DNA of 64,000 bases from NCBI RefSeq assembly GCF_900217235.1, contig NZ_LT907975.1, forward strand, positions 2,455,001 through 2,519,000. The letters are read 5' to 3'. This document shows, piece after piece, positions 8,450-19,641 of this stretch (position 1 is its first letter; each line of letters starts with the position of its first letter). Origin of the DNA: Pseudodesulfovibrio profundus (GTDB taxonomy: Bacteria > Desulfobacterota > Desulfovibrionia > Desulfovibrionales > Desulfovibrionaceae). A program made the position numbers and the translations under genes. Under the pieces are notes generated by a model. The model was not told where the DNA came from. It saw nothing but the letters and a program-made list of their open reading frames with translations, and made no database searches.

Positions 8450-10429
8450 CTAGAAACGCTCGAAGTCTTCATCATCCATGTCCATGTCAATGCCGTGATT
8501 TTCGTTGACCTTCTTCGGCGGTGTGGTGGGCTTCTTCGGCCCGGATTGGGGCAGAGTCTGCTTGGGCGTCTGAAGGACCCGAACCGTTCTTTGCGGCAGT
8601 TCGGGCGAGTCTCCGTTGGTGCGGAAGAAGGACATGGTCTCTTCCAATTGTCTGGACTGACTGGAGAGCTCTTCACTGGTGGAGGCGACCTCTTCAGCGG
8701 CCGCGGCGTTCTGCTGAATGACCTGATCCAGCTGGGCGATGGCACTGTTCACCTGGCTTGCACCACTGTCCTGCTCACTGCTGGCCTGGGCTATTTCCTG
8801 CACCAGTTCAGCCGTCTTACGGATATTGGGCACCAGCGTTTCCAGCATGGTTCCGGCCTTTTCGGCTACGTGTACGGTGTTGGACGACAGCTCGCTGATT
8901 TCACCGGCAGCCTGTCCACTTCGTTCGGCGAGCTTGCGGACTTCAGCGGCGACAACCGCGAATCCCTTGCCGTGTTCACCGGCCCGGGCAGCCTCAATGG
9001 CCGCGTTCAGGGCGAGCAGATTGGTCTGGCGGGCGATCTCTTCGATGATCGAGATCTTTTCCGCGATGGAGTTCATGGCGACAACCGCTTCCTGAACTGC
9101 CTTGCCGCTCTCGTCAGCGTCCTTGGCGGCCTGGTTGGCGATTTCCTCGGTCTTGATGGAGTTACTGGAGTTCTGTGCGATGTTGGACGACATCTGTTCC
9201 ATGGAGGACGAGATCTCTTCGATGGCTGCGGCCTGGTCGTTGGCGCCGTCGGAGAGAGCCGTTGCCGATGAGGAAAGCTCTTCGCTGCCATTGGCGACAT
9301 TGGTGGAGCCGACACGAACGTCGCTGACGACGACTGTCAGTTGCTGCATCATGTTCTTCAGCGCCCTCGCCAGTTCGCCGATTTCATCCTTGCGGTTCAG
9401 ATCATCCTGTTCAACATGTGTCGACAAGTCTCCCTTGGCAACATCCCCGGCGAAACGGACGGCGTTACCAAGCGGGCCGGTGATGGAGCGGGTGATGATG
9501 TAGGCCACGACGATACCGAGAACGACGGCAATGGCGCTGATCACTATGACGGAGATTTCAGTCTTGCGGTTGGCGGCTTCGAGTCGAGGACCTAGTTCAT
9601 CCTGATCCTTGAGCACGGAGAGCTTCACATCTTCCACATCCTTGGCGATCTGCGGTCCGATGACATCGAGTCGATTGCTGATGATGTCGTTACGAGTGGT
9701 GATGACGTTGACGATCTTATCGAAAGTGGAAAAATAGGTGGATGTGGCTTCGTTCACTTCATTGATAAGTCGTCGCTGTTCGGGAGTTTCCAGGTAGATA
9801 TCCAGGCGTTGCAGCTGCTTTTCGAGTGATGCACGCTCATCGGCCACAACCTTGACGATTTCAGGAGCGTTGGAAGTGAGAAACTTGTTGGCATTGAGGC
9901 GCGCCAGAAGCAGGTTGCGCATGACCATGCCTCCACGGTAGGCCATGTCCGAGTTCTCAGCACTGTTTGCTGTGGTCAGAACCTGTGTGAGACTCTGTTC
10001 GGCCCTGGCTCCGGCTTCATCAAGGGTTGCGACGAGCGCATTACGTTGATCACGGAGCTCCTGGACCCTGTTGAAATTATTGCCGTAGTCTCTGACACGT
10101 TCGTCTGCCTGATCTATCAATGCGGACCGTGATGGATTCTGGATATTCTGTTGGGCTTCGTCCATGAATCCGCGCATCTTGTCGAAATAGTCGTTGAACT
10201 GATCCAGATCCTTCTGGCTTCCGGTGATAATGAAGTCCTTCACGTTCATGCGCACCATGAGCATGTTGGCCTGTAGTTGGCCGCTTAGATTGGAGTCTCT
10301 TGCCAACTCTCTATATTGATTGAATCCTGAACTGGAATTTTCAAGGGACCAGTAGGCTACGGAAGCAAGTCCCAATAAAAGAACTACCAATGTGCCGAAG
10401 GACAATGTTAACTTCTTGGATAGTCTCAT
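8450..10429 (-). CDS. Methyl-accepting chemotaxis protein with helical-bundle sensor
   Basis: The 659-residue chemoreceptor has TM1 at about 8-29 and a long all-helical periplasmic domain (about 30-290) of the four-helix-bundle/HBM type. TM2 lies near 290-312, followed by HAMP and a signalling bundle with the same hairpin tip as the receptor at 5314. The acidic tail ends in DFERF, again a CheR-docking pentapeptide of the aromatic-x-x-aromatic type. The start codon is preceded by AAAGGTAACGCT, a modest ribosome site. The signalling halves of the two receptors are alike while the sensors differ, so the cell probably senses two kinds of signal through one chemotaxis system. Confidence 0.9.
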   Translation of the reverse strand: MRLSKKLTLSFGTLVVLLLGLASVAYWSLENSSSGFNQYRELARDSNLSGQLQANMLMVRMNVKDFIITGSQKDLDQFNDYFDKMRGFMDEAQQNIQNPSRSALIDQADERVRDYGNNFNRVQELRDQRNALVATLDEAGARAEQSLTQVLTTANSAENSDMAYRGGMVMRNLLLARLNANKFLTSNAPEIVKVVADERASLEKQLQRLDIYLETPEQRRLINEVNEATSTYFSTFDKIVNVITTRNDIISNRLDVIGPQIAKDVEDVKLSVLKDQDELGPRLEAANRKTEISVIVISAIAVVLGIVVAYIITRSITGPLGNAVRFAGDVAKGDLSTHVEQDDLNRKDEIGELARALKNMMQQLTVVVSDVRVGSTNVANGSEELSSSATALSDGANDQAAAIEEISSSMEQMSSNIAQNSSNSIKTEEIANQAAKDADESGKAVQEAVVAMNSIAEKISIIEEIARQTNLLALNAAIEAARAGEHGKGFAVVAAEVRKLAERSGQAAGEISELSSNTVHVAEKAGTMLETLVPNIRKTAELVQEIAQASSEQDSGASQVNSAIAQLDQVIQQNAAAAEEVASTSEELSSQSRQLEETMSFFRTNGDSPELPQRTVRVLQTPKQTLPQSGPKKPTTPPKKVNENHGIDMDMDDEDFERF

Positions 10430-12041
<1,612 letters not shown>

Positions 12042-12163
12042 GCGTGCATATGAACGGGAGAGATGGATATGGTCTCTCCCGACATGCTCATCTGGGTAGC
12101 CCGCTTCCATTTTAGGATGCGTGAAGACTGAGTTGAAGCATGATAATTGGGAAATATCCTTAT

Positions 12164-12203
12164 AAGGACAGTCCGTGCGGCTTGCATTGGCTGTCCTTTT
12201 TTT
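12164..12203 (+). terminator. Intrinsic terminator after eno
   Basis: AAGGACAG pairs with CTGTCCTT around a 19-nt loop and is followed by a run of T. An additional GGGAGAGA/TCTCTCCC hairpin without a T tract lies nearer the stop codon, at about 12056-12081. Confidence 0.75.
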
Positions 12204-12404
12204 CTAAGGAAGCGAGCAGCGCACGGGTGTATTGAGCTGTGTTGGTGCTTTGAAATATTTTTCGGACATGGAACGAGGCGGCAGATTTTTTTATAGTCGG
12301 CGCAACCGTCGCGAGGCGTTCTATGTTTCAGGGAAAAGAAGACGGAATCGCATGCGCTGCCTGTGGATGGGCAGATGTGGGATTCCAAGTCGCTGGAGGC
12401 GAAA

Positions 12405-13262
12405 ATGATTCTGCTAGACGGTAAGGAAACAGCCGCGGAAATCCGGGCTGAGATCAGAGAGGAAGTGGACGCTCTTGAGGGTAAATTCGGGCGTAAGCCC
12501 GGCTTGGCTGTCGTACTGGTGGGTGAAGACCCGGCCAGCCAGGTCTATGTTCGCAATAAGGAGCGGGCCTGCGAGGATTGCGGCATCAAGTCTATCCCCT
12601 ACCGTCTGGAGTCGGCCAGCCAGCACGAGCTGGAAGGGTTGATTCAGGAATTGAATCGCGATGTGAATGTGGACGGTATCCTTGTTCAGTTGCCGCTTCC
12701 CAAAGGATTAGACTCCCAGAAAATTCTCGACCTCATCGATCCTGATAAGGATGTGGACGGCTTCCATCCGGTGAACGTGGGCAAGATGTCCCTCGGCCTG
12801 CCCGGGTTCAAACCGTGTACGCCTGCCGGTGTCATCAACCTGTTGCAGCGTTACGATATCGACCCAGCCTGTAAGAAGGCCGTTGTCATTGGTCGTTCCA
12901 ATATCGTGGGCAAGCCGCTGGCCATGATGCTTTCCCAGTCCGGTCCGTGCGCCAATGCCACCGTGACCCTGTGTCACTCCCGTACGGCAGACCTCAAAGC
13001 AGAATGTCTTGAGGCCGATTTCATCTTCGCTGCCATCGGCATGCCCAACTTCGTGACCGCCGATATGGTCAAGGAAGGGGCTGTTGTTGTTGATGTCGGC
13101 ATCAACCGCACCGATGAAGGGCTGGCCGGAGACTGTGACTTTGAAGGTCTCAAGGACAAGGTCCATGCCATTACTCCGGTTCCGGGCGGCGTTGGCCCGA
13201 TGACCATTGCGCAGTTGATGGTCAATACCCTTGAAGCGTTCAAGCTGCACGTCGGCGCATAA
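12405..13262 (+). CDS. folD: Bifunctional methylene-THF dehydrogenase/methenyl-THF cyclohydrolase
   Basis: FolD oxidises 5,10-methylene-tetrahydrofolate with NAD(P)+ and hydrolyses the methenyl product to 10-formyl-THF. The 285-residue protein shows the substrate-site motif [17 protein letters not shown], the Rossmann segment [12 protein letters not shown] and the C-terminal [10 protein letters not shown]. The frame opens 14 codons further up, but the ATG at 12405 is preceded by GGAGGCGAAA and matches family starts. In sulfate reducers FolD serves one-carbon metabolism and, where present, the Wood-Ljungdahl branch; the neighbours here do not tell which. Confidence 0.95.
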   Translation: MILLDGKETAAEIRAEIREEVDALEGKFGRKPGLAVVLVGEDPASQVYVRNKERACEDCGIKSIPYRLESASQHELEGLIQELNRDVNVDGILVQLPLPKGLDSQKILDLIDPDKDVDGFHPVNVGKMSLGLPGFKPCTPAGVINLLQRYDIDPACKKAVVIGRSNIVGKPLAMMLSQSGPCANATVTLCHSRTADLKAECLEADFIFAAIGMPNFVTADMVKEGAVVVDVGINRTDEGLAGDCDFEGLKDKVHAITPVPGGVGPMTIAQLMVNTLEAFKLHVGA

Positions 13263-13290
13263 GTAGCCATACTTTTTGGTAATAATGCAG

Positions 13291-13325
13291 AGCGGCTCTC
13301 CTGAATGGGGGAGCCGCTTTTTTTT
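13291..13325 (+). terminator. Intrinsic terminator after folD
   Basis: AGCGGCTC pairs with GAGCCGCT, followed directly by a T tract. Confidence 0.88.
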
Positions 13326-13428
13326 GGGACAGCATTTTATTTCACATAATCACAGCAGATTCGTAACCTTGATGCGTGTGTGAGCGTATATACAGTAAGA
13401 ACGGGGCATCGGCTCCAATCCCATAGTC

Positions 13429-13466
13429 AGCGGGGTGGGACCTCCCCCAAGCCCTCCCGCCCCGCT
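13429..13466 (+). other. Strong GC-rich hairpin in the glycosyltransferase leader
   Basis: AGCGGGGTGGGA can pair with TCCCGCCCCGCT through all 12 positions (one G-U) around a C-rich 14-nt loop. No T tract follows, so it is not a standard terminator. It lies about 120 bp upstream of the glycosyltransferase start. Confidence 0.5.
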
Positions 13467-13582
13467 CCCAAATTCCGTAAGAGGAGTTGGCACACAGCGC
13501 GCTGGATTACCGACTCTTTTGTGCATGTTATATAGGCGTACCCTTGCAAAAGGGTGGCGAGTGTGGTTTCACTTGTCTTGTT

Positions 13583-14578
13583 ATGATCACATATATCTTT
13601 TTGCCCCCAGTCAAAAAACCCACCGGCGGTGTCACCGTTCTTCGGCAGATCGCTGACATCCTGCATCAGGGAGGGCATGAGGCCCGACTTGTTGTCAGGG
13701 ATAATTCGGGTTGGCGACCGGAAGGACTGGCCGATACCGCGCCGGTTATCCAGTGGGCCGACATGCGCTTGACCGGCGATGACCTGTGGCTCGTACCCGA
13801 AGGGTGGGTCAATGCCCTCATGCCAGGGCTGGAAGCGCGTGCCACCTGCTTGAGCTACGTGCAGAACTGGGCGTACCTCTTCTCCTCGCTTCCGGATGGC
13901 GCTGATTGGCATACGTTGCCGGTGGAGTTTCTGGCGGTCTCGGACCCGGTCTCATTTTTCGTCAAGCAGTCCACATGCAAAGACGCGCCCGTCCTGCGCC
14001 CCGGCATTGATCGCTCTATTTTTCATGCACCGGAACAAAAGCCGGATAATGTGATCTCCATTGCCTACATGCCGCGCAAGAACAAGGCCATGGTCGCACA
14101 GATCAAGTCCATCTTTGAACATTCCTGTGGCGGATTCGATGCCAAAGGTGTCCGCTGGGTACCCATTGAAGGGATGGATACGTACGAGGTGGCCGAAACA
14201 CTTCGTGCGTCCCACATTTTTCTGGCGTCCGGCTATCCTGAGGGATGTCCGTTACCGCCCCTTGAGGCCATGGCGTGCGGTTGTCTTCCCGTCGGCTTCT
14301 CCGGCTTCGGGGGATGGGATTACATGCGACAGGGACAGATGATGCCGCGCTTTACGCCGTGGTGGCCTCTGCGTGATGTTCCCTGGACTGGAAACGGTTT
14401 CTGGTGTGCCGATGGCGATGCCCTTGATGCTGCGTTGTGCCTGACCGAGGCCGTGGAGTTGATCAACAGCGGTGGACCCGCCCTTGACTCTCTGCTCAAG
14501 GCAGGGCAGGAAACCGCCATTGCATACGATACCGAAGAACAACGCAAAGCAGTCCTTGAACTGTGGAACGCACTGTGA
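13583..14578 (+). CDS. Glycosyltransferase, family 4-like
   Basis: The 331-residue product begins MITYIFLPP and has the early GG loop (PTGGVTVLRQIADIL) of GT-B transferases, RPGIDRSIF in the middle, and the donor-binding motif EGCPLPPLEAMACG near residue 220, the EX7E-type site of GT4 enzymes. It would transfer a sugar from a nucleotide-sugar donor; the acceptor is unknown. The start is uncertain. The frame stays open to a TTG at 13487, but that codon touches its only candidate ribosome site, while the ATG at 13583 gives a family-like N-terminus though without a clear Shine-Dalgarno. A TTGGCAC-N5-GCGCT element at 13487-13503 could be a weak sigma54 promoter. The tatD gene follows 10 bp downstream. 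Confidence 0.75.
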   Translation: MITYIFLPPVKKPTGGVTVLRQIADILHQGGHEARLVVRDNSGWRPEGLADTAPVIQWADMRLTGDDLWLVPEGWVNALMPGLEARATCLSYVQNWAYLFSSLPDGADWHTLPVEFLAVSDPVSFFVKQSTCKDAPVLRPGIDRSIFHAPEQKPDNVISIAYMPRKNKAMVAQIKSIFEHSCGGFDAKGVRWVPIEGMDTYEVAETLRASHIFLASGYPEGCPLPPLEAMACGCLPVGFSGFGGWDYMRQGQMMPRFTPWWPLRDVPWTGNGFWCADGDALDAALCLTEAVELINSGGPALDSLLKAGQETAIAYDTEEQRKAVLELWNAL

Positions 14579-14588
14579 GCCGATACTA

Positions 14589-15413
14589 ATGGGAAAAAAG
14601 AAGCCCCGCCTCGAACCCGAGGCCCTGGAATTGCCCCTGGGGGGCGTGGATTCGCACGCCCATCTTGATCTGGAAGATTTTGACGAAGACCGCGAAGCGA
14701 TGATCGCTCGCGCTGCCGCCTGTGGTGTGGAGCAGATCATCAATGTGTTCCTCGGCCCTGATGCCTACGAGCGTAACAAGGGGATGTTCGATGCGCACCC
14801 GCAGATTTCCTTTCTGCTCGGGGTCCATCCCAATAACGCCGATACCCTGACAGACGAAGTCCTTGAACGGATGCGCCGCCATTTCACCGAAGATGATCGC
14901 CTCAAAGGCGTGGGTGAAATTGGTCTCGACTATTATTGGGACAGGGTGCCGCATGAGGTCCAGAAAACAGCGTTTATCAAACAGCTTGATCTGGCGCGGG
15001 AACTGGAAATGCCGGTCATCATCCACTCTCGCGACGCCAATGCCGATTGTATCGCCATTCTTGAGGAACAGGGGTTCAAGGATTATCCGGTGCTGTGGCA
15101 TTGCTTCGGGTCCGGCCTGGAGCTGGCCCAGCCTGTCATCGACAATGGCTGGTATGTCTCGATTCCCGGTCCGGTCACATTTCGCAAAACAGATGATTTG
15201 CAGGCGGCCGTAGCCCGTATCCCCTTTGATCGACTGCTGATTGAAACGGATTGCCCGTTCCTCGCCCCTGAACCGTGGCGCGGCAAGCGGAACCACCCTG
15301 CATTGGTCGGATTCACTGCTAAGCGCATTGCTGAAATCAAGGGACGCCCTGTGGCTGATCTATGGAAGATGACCGGAGATAATGCGCGGCGCTTCTTTGG
15401 CTTGAACGATTGA
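14589..15413 (+). CDS. TatD-family metal-dependent deoxyribonuclease
   Basis: This 274-residue TIM-barrel hydrolase carries the family metal-binding motifs DSHAHLD at the N-terminus, GEIGLDYY, HSRDA, WHCFGSG and ETDCPFLAPEPWRGKRN. TatD enzymes are Mg-dependent 3'-5' exonucleases on DNA, linked to DNA repair and quality control. The start at 14589 lies 10 bp after the glycosyltransferase stop; the frame extends upstream inside that gene, but the family N-terminus supports this ATG. The ribosome site is weak, so translation may be coupled to the upstream gene. An IS1595-family element is inserted 41 bp after the stop. Confidence 0.9.
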   Translation: MGKKKPRLEPEALELPLGGVDSHAHLDLEDFDEDREAMIARAAACGVEQIINVFLGPDAYERNKGMFDAHPQISFLLGVHPNNADTLTDEVLERMRRHFTEDDRLKGVGEIGLDYYWDRVPHEVQKTAFIKQLDLARELEMPVIIHSRDANADCIAILEEQGFKDYPVLWHCFGSGLELAQPVIDNGWYVSIPGPVTFRKTDDLQAAVARIPFDRLLIETDCPFLAPEPWRGKRNHPALVGFTAKRIAEIKGRPVADLWKMTGDNARRFFGLND

Positions 15414-15454
15414 TTCAAGCATGGAAGTCAAGTTTTTCTCAGCGAATAAAAAAC

Positions 15455-16163
15455 GGGGCTGTACCAGATAACTCCTTTGGGTTATCGGTATGGCAATGCG
15501 AAAAAGTCGTTTGAGCAAGGACAAGCAGCTTCGTTTAATCGAACATTTTGTGGCTGGCACGACAGCTCGTTGCGCTGCCGATCTGGTTGGTGTGAACGTC
15601 AAAACAGCCGCCTATTACTTTCACCGGCTCCGGGAAATCATAGCGGTAGAAGAGTCCTGTGAAGGGATGGATTTTGGCGAATTTGAGGTCGATGAGAGCT
15701 ACTTCGGTGGCAAGCGAAAGGGCAAAAGAGGACGTGGGGCGGCTGGTAAGGTTCCTGTTTTTGGAATCCTTAAAAGGGGCGGGAAGGTCTATACACAGGT
15801 GATTCCTGATGCGAAAGGTAAAACCTTGCTTCCCATTATTCAGGAAAGAATCCAGCCAGACAGTGTGGTTTACTCGGACTGCTGGTATGGCTACAATGTC
15901 CTTGATGTGTCAGCGTTCAAACACTTCCGAATCAACCACTCGAAGCTGTTTGCAGATAGCCACAACCACATCAATGGAATCGAGAATTTTTGGAACCAGG
16001 CCAAACGCCATATGAGGAAATTCAACGGCATTCCAACCAAGCATTTTTCTCTGTTTTTAAAGGAATGCGAGTGGCGTTTTAATAACAGCAATCCGCGAAG
16101 CCAGTTTAAACAACTGAAACAGTGGGTTAGAAGACATATGGGCTAGTTATCTGGTACAGCCCC
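15455..16163 (+). mobile_element. IS1595-family insertion sequence (709 bp)
   Basis: The element is bounded by perfect 18-bp inverted repeats (GGGGCTGTACCAGATAAC and its complement) and flanked by an 8-bp direct repeat TAAAAAAC at 15447-15454 and 16164-16171, the duplication length expected for IS1595-type elements. It carries one intact transposase. The target was the A-rich foot of a rho-independent terminator; the duplication recreated that foot on the right side. Confidence 0.95.
15490..16146 (+). CDS. IS1595-family (IS1016/ISXO2-like) transposase
   Basis: The 218-residue protein is a compact transposase of the ISXO2-like type. It has an N-terminal helix-turn-helix region (TTARCAADLVGVNVKTAAYY) and a DDE-type core with Asp in EVDESYFGGKRKG, Asp in VYSDCWYGYN and the final polar residue in HINGIENFWNQAKRHM, where IS1595 enzymes use Asn/Glu. 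It fills nearly the whole element and its stop codon abuts the right repeat. ATG at 15490 or 15496 could be used; neither has a strong ribosome site. Confidence 0.92.
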   Translation: MAMRKSRLSKDKQLRLIEHFVAGTTARCAADLVGVNVKTAAYYFHRLREIIAVEESCEGMDFGEFEVDESYFGGKRKGKRGRGAAGKVPVFGILKRGGKVYTQVIPDAKGKTLLPIIQERIQPDSVVYSDCWYGYNVLDVSAFKHFRINHSKLFADSHNHINGIENFWNQAKRHMRKFNGIPTKHFSLFLKECEWRFNNSNPRSQFKQLKQWVRRHMG

Positions 16164-16165
16164 TA

Positions 16166-16200
16166 AAAAACGCCCTGTCGAGTGATCGGCAGGGCGTTTT
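16166..16200. terminator. Bidirectional terminator between tatD/IS1595 and the cox operon
   Basis: AAAACGCCCTG pairs with CAGGGCGTTTT, with A and T tracts on both sides. It can stop transcripts from tatD (now through the IS) and from the minus-strand cytochrome oxidase operon. Its left A tract is the IS1595 target duplication. Confidence 0.8.
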
Positions 16201-16222
16201 GCTGTTTAGTGGATGACAGCGA

Positions 16223-16654
16223 CTAATGCAGAAGGAATAGGTTGATGACTTCAATGGCGGTATAGCTCTGGTAACAGGCCATAAGGAACAGCAGCACATT
16301 GCAGGAGCCATGGAAGAGAGCAAGGTTGGCCCGTTTACCCTTGGGCTTTTCCAGAATAAGGCCGGATATAAGGGCTGCGACTATTACCGGAAGCATGAGT
16401 ACGCCGACAGTGAAATGCCCGCCCGTCAGATCAATGGACCCCCAGGCGTAATACGCCATATACAGGCCGAGACAGGCGCCAAAGGCCCATAGGCCATGAA
16501 CGACCTTGCCCAGCAGCACGTGGCGTTTCCAATTGAAAGGACAGCGCACCTTCAGGTGCTGGAAGCGAAAGCGTTGAATGCCAAGGTACAAAACGTATAC
16601 GGCAAGGATCATGGCAACGGATTGAATCAGGGGGTGTACCCACATCAGCAGCAT
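16223..16654 (-). CDS. DUF4079-like four-helix membrane protein
   Basis: The 143-residue protein has four hydrophobic helices and four histidines: His7 in WVHP, His45 in NWKRHV, His80 in GGH and His115 in FHGSCN. All four are kept in the paralogue at 49487 (His5, 43, 78, 113). Such spacing suggests a small b-type cytochrome-like membrane protein, possibly with two bis-His haems; this is inference. The start at 16654 follows GAGGATAT. It is the last gene of the cytochrome oxidase operon, 19 bp after ctaB, so it may help oxidase assembly or electron supply. Confidence 0.65.
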   Translation of the reverse strand: MLLMWVHPLIQSVAMILAVYVLYLGIQRFRFQHLKVRCPFNWKRHVLLGKVVHGLWAFGACLGLYMAYYAWGSIDLTGGHFTVGVLMLPVIVAALISGLILEKPKGKRANLALFHGSCNVLLFLMACYQSYTAIEVINLFLLH

Positions 16655-16673
16655 ATCGTAATATCCTCGTTTA

Positions 16674-17501
16674 TCACAGCGTATTTGCCAGCACGGCCGC
16701 AAGGGTCAGCGGCAGCGAGGCGTATATGGTCATGGCGGCACGGCGATTGTGCTCGCGCGCCACGGAAAACAGGGTCCAGCCGCCCATGAACAACAATCCG
16801 GGCGGCATCAGCCAATGGACAGAGGCCATGACGTTCATAACCGCAAGATAGCCCAGAGCCAGGAAGTATGCCGCAACCCACAGGGCAAGCAGCGGTTTGT
16901 AGAACGCTTTTGGCAGGCGTTTGCCAAGAGTGGCGAAACCGGCACGCTCGTAGTCTTCGCGATGCTTTTCCTGCAACAGCCAGAAGTGGGGTACCTGCCA
17001 CAGGTAGAAGACAACGGTTACGCCGACGATTGCCGGAGCGGTCATGCTACCGCCAGCTCCCATCCATCCGGTCAACGGAGGTAGAGCACCACTTACACCG
17101 CCCACCAGAAGCGCCATGGGGGTGATGGGTTTGAGGGGCGTATACATGCCGTTGTAAATGACAGGTACGGCCAGACCGAGCAGAAGAAGCGGCCAGCCTC
17201 CGGTTAACGAGAACAGAACAAGGCCGGATATCATGAGCACGAGTGAAACAAGCAAGGCATGATCCACAGACAATGCGCCACTGGCAACGGGGCGATGTCT
17301 GGTTCGATCCATCCGCGCATCATACGCCCGTTCCTGTATCTGATTGAGAGCGGAACTTCCTGCGCAAAGGAGCCCGGCACCAATGGCCGTTGCTACGCCG
17401 TCGATCACGTTCGGCCCGCCGTAAAACAGCGCGCCAAACAGTGAACCGGCAGTAACCGCGAGACTGACGCGATACCGCATGAGATCAACGTATCGCTTCA
17501 C
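16674..17501 (-). CDS. ctaB: Protoheme IX farnesyltransferase
   Basis: CtaB adds a farnesyl chain to protohaem, giving haem O for haem-copper oxidases. The 275-residue UbiA-superfamily membrane protein has the first prenyl-diphosphate site in ALNQIQERAYDARMDRTRHR (the N-x3-D-x3-D motif followed by RTxxRP) and about eight to nine helices. It starts with GTG, three bases after the ctaC stop, with GGGGAGGAGC as the ribosome site inside ctaC. No haem A synthase (ctaA) is visible here, so the oxidase may use haem O rather than haem A. Confidence 0.9.
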   Translation of the reverse strand: MKRYVDLMRYRVSLAVTAGSLFGALFYGGPNVIDGVATAIGAGLLCAGSSALNQIQERAYDARMDRTRHRPVASGALSVDHALLVSLVLMISGLVLFSLTGGWPLLLLGLAVPVIYNGMYTPLKPITPMALLVGGVSGALPPLTGWMGAGGSMTAPAIVGVTVVFYLWQVPHFWLLQEKHREDYERAGFATLGKRLPKAFYKPLLALWVAAYFLALGYLAVMNVMASVHWLMPPGLLFMGGWTLFSVAREHNRRAAMTIYASLPLTLAAVLANTL

Positions 17502-17504
17502 TGA

Positions 17505-18728
17505 CTATTGCTCCTCCCCCAGGGACTTGATCAGGGACACCAGCTTGTCCATGGATTCGTCATCCAGATAATCGTAGGAAGGCATGGTGTCGTCATAGCC
17601 ATCGCGAACAAACATGGAAGGATTCTTGATGGATTGACGAATATATGCTTCGTCAGCAATCAATGTCGTTTCCTTGTCGTAGCGCGTTGCTTTGATTTCG
17701 GAACCGAACAAGCCCTTGAATGAGGTGGCAATGCCCGTTTCGGAACCATCAGCCGAGTGACATGTCAGGCAGCCTTCGATCTCAGCCACTTCCATGCCGG
17801 GGTGGGGTGCGGAAGATTCCGCTTTGCCAAGCATGTAATCGATGATGGCATTCAGATCTTCCTCACTGAACTCCCCTTCGTAGGAGGGCATGTCATCATA
17901 CCACCCGTCGACCAGTTCAGCTCCGGGCTGAAGAATAGCTTTGCGCAAATACTCTTCGTCCACAGTAACAGTTTTCTTTTCGCCGCCGGGTATGATGATC
18001 AATCGTTCCGCACCGGCAATGTCGTTGAGATGCGGGGCGATGTCGTCGGAACCGTCCATGGCGTGGCAGTCGAAACAGCCGGTTTCTTCCATGAGTACCA
18101 GTCCGCGGGGTTTGCCGCCGTCGTCCGGCTTCTTCTCAAGCCAGGCCTGGAATTCGTCATCGGGTAGCACATGGAGCAGTGTGATCATGTCCGCATGCTT
18201 CAACCCGCAGTATTCCGCGCAGAAAATGTCATATTGACCAAGGGTGTCGGATTGAATCCAGGCATCGGTGTCGATGCCCGGCACCATATCCCATTTGACA
18301 CGCATGGCCGGGACGTAAAAGGAGTGAATGACATCACGGGCCGACAACTCCAGTTTGATGGGTGTGTCTATGGGGATATACAATTCATCGCTGGTCCGTC
18401 CGTTCTCATAGGTGAACTTCCAGGACCACATGCGTCCTTCGGCTTTCACGATCATGGCCCCGTCCGGAATGGTCCGCATGGCCTTGAACGAGGTCCAGCC
18501 GGTCCAGAACAAACCAAGCACGATGAGCGTCGGCAGGCCGGTCCAGATGATTTCTGCCCAGACATTGCCGTGAATCTGTGCGGCATCCGGGTGGCGTTTA
18601 TGGTTGTACCGGTAAAGGAACCACAACATGCACAGGGTGACCACCACGAGGATGAACACCGAGAAACCGAGAATGGCCAGAAAAGCCTGATCAACATCTT
18701 TGGCTGCGGAGAATATTTGTGGATACAT
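17505..18728 (-). CDS. ctaC: Cytochrome c oxidase subunit II with two c-haem domains
   Basis: Subunit II takes electrons from cytochrome c and passes them through CuA to subunit I. The 407-residue product has two N-terminal helices (about 15-40 and 57-80), a cupredoxin domain with CuA ligands His135, Cys170, Cys174, His178 and Met181, and two C-terminal cytochrome c domains with CFDCH at 218 and CLTCH at 320. Two c haems on subunit II match the cc(o/b)o3 oxidase described in Desulfovibrio vulgaris. It lies three bases after ctaF and before ctaB. Confidence 0.95.
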   Translation of the reverse strand: MYPQIFSAAKDVDQAFLAILGFSVFILVVVTLCMLWFLYRYNHKRHPDAAQIHGNVWAEIIWTGLPTLIVLGLFWTGWTSFKAMRTIPDGAMIVKAEGRMWSWKFTYENGRTSDELYIPIDTPIKLELSARDVIHSFYVPAMRVKWDMVPGIDTDAWIQSDTLGQYDIFCAEYCGLKHADMITLLHVLPDDEFQAWLEKKPDDGGKPRGLVLMEETGCFDCHAMDGSDDIAPHLNDIAGAERLIIIPGGEKKTVTVDEEYLRKAILQPGAELVDGWYDDMPSYEGEFSEEDLNAIIDYMLGKAESSAPHPGMEVAEIEGCLTCHSADGSETGIATSFKGLFGSEIKATRYDKETTLIADEAYIRQSIKNPSMFVRDGYDDTMPSYDYLDDESMDKLVSLIKSLGEEQ

Positions 18729-18731
18729 AGA

Positions 18732-19031
18732 CTACCCCAACGGCCTGTATACAGTGTCGAAGAACGTGAGTCCTATGAAGATGGCGAGGATGATGAAACA
18801 TATCAGCACCATCAGTTTGAACGTCAGGTTCTCGTATTTCAGATGCATGAAGAAAAACGTGACCAGAGCCGCCTTGGTCGAAGCGATGGTCATGGCCAGA
18901 GCCACATTGAGAAATCCAAGATCGATTTCCGCCGCATAGACGGTGACCGCTGTGAGGACCAGCAGGCAGCACCATATGATGACGAACAGCTTGTAGCCGG
19001 GCCCGTGGTGGGCATGTGTATCAGTATTCAT
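18732..19031 (-). CDS. ctaF: Cytochrome c oxidase subunit IV
   Basis: The 99-residue protein has three transmembrane helices in the pattern of prokaryotic COX4, including the conserved TKAALVTFFFMHLKYE stretch after the second helix. It belongs to the inner-membrane oxidase complex, where it probably stabilises subunit I. It lies between ctaE (14-bp gap) and ctaC (3-bp gap). The N-terminus is His-rich (THAHHG). Confidence 0.9.
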   Translation of the reverse strand: MNTDTHAHHGPGYKLFVIIWCCLLVLTAVTVYAAEIDLGFLNVALAMTIASTKAALVTFFFMHLKYENLTFKLMVLICFIILAIFIGLTFFDTVYRPLG

Positions 19032-19045
19032 ATGCGTCCTCCCCG

Positions 19046-19641
19046 CTAGGCTATAAGGTAGTAGAGCGGGAACAGGTAAATCCAGATCAGGTCAACGAGG
19101 TGCCAGTACAGGCCGCCGTTTTCCAGGGCCACGTTGTATTCCGGGTTGCAGTGCCCTTTTTCTATGAGCCAGTAGACCCACGTGAGCGCCCCCATACCGA
19201 TGATGATGTGCAGCCCGTGCAACCCCGTCATGATGTAGTAGAGGTTGAAGAAGGCTTGCAGGCCCGGATCAAAGGCAGCCATTTCAGCTCCACCGGGATA
19301 GATGCCGTGGTGGATCTTGGCTCCCCACTCAAAGTACTTGTCCACAAGGAAAACTGCGGCCAGAACCAGAGTTATGATGAGGAATATCTTGGCTCGTTTC
19401 GTTTCACCTTTCTGCAGGGCGACCACGGCGAGGGCGACCGAGAGTGACGAGGTGATCAGTACCACGGTGTTGAGGGTTCCCATGGTCAGATCGAGCATCT
19501 TGCCCCCAGCATGGAATTCATCCGGGAATCGTTGCAGTGTCACGGCATAGAGGACGAACAGGCCGCCAAAGAGCAGTATTTCTGTAAACAGGAACAGCCA
19601 CATGCCCATTTTTGCGCCCAGAGCGTCTTTGGGATGTTCAC

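Noticed and set aside
12268..12408. A 46-codon very basic open frame upstream of folD
   Set aside because: It has no ribosome site, arginine-rich composition expected by chance, and overlaps the folD start out of frame.
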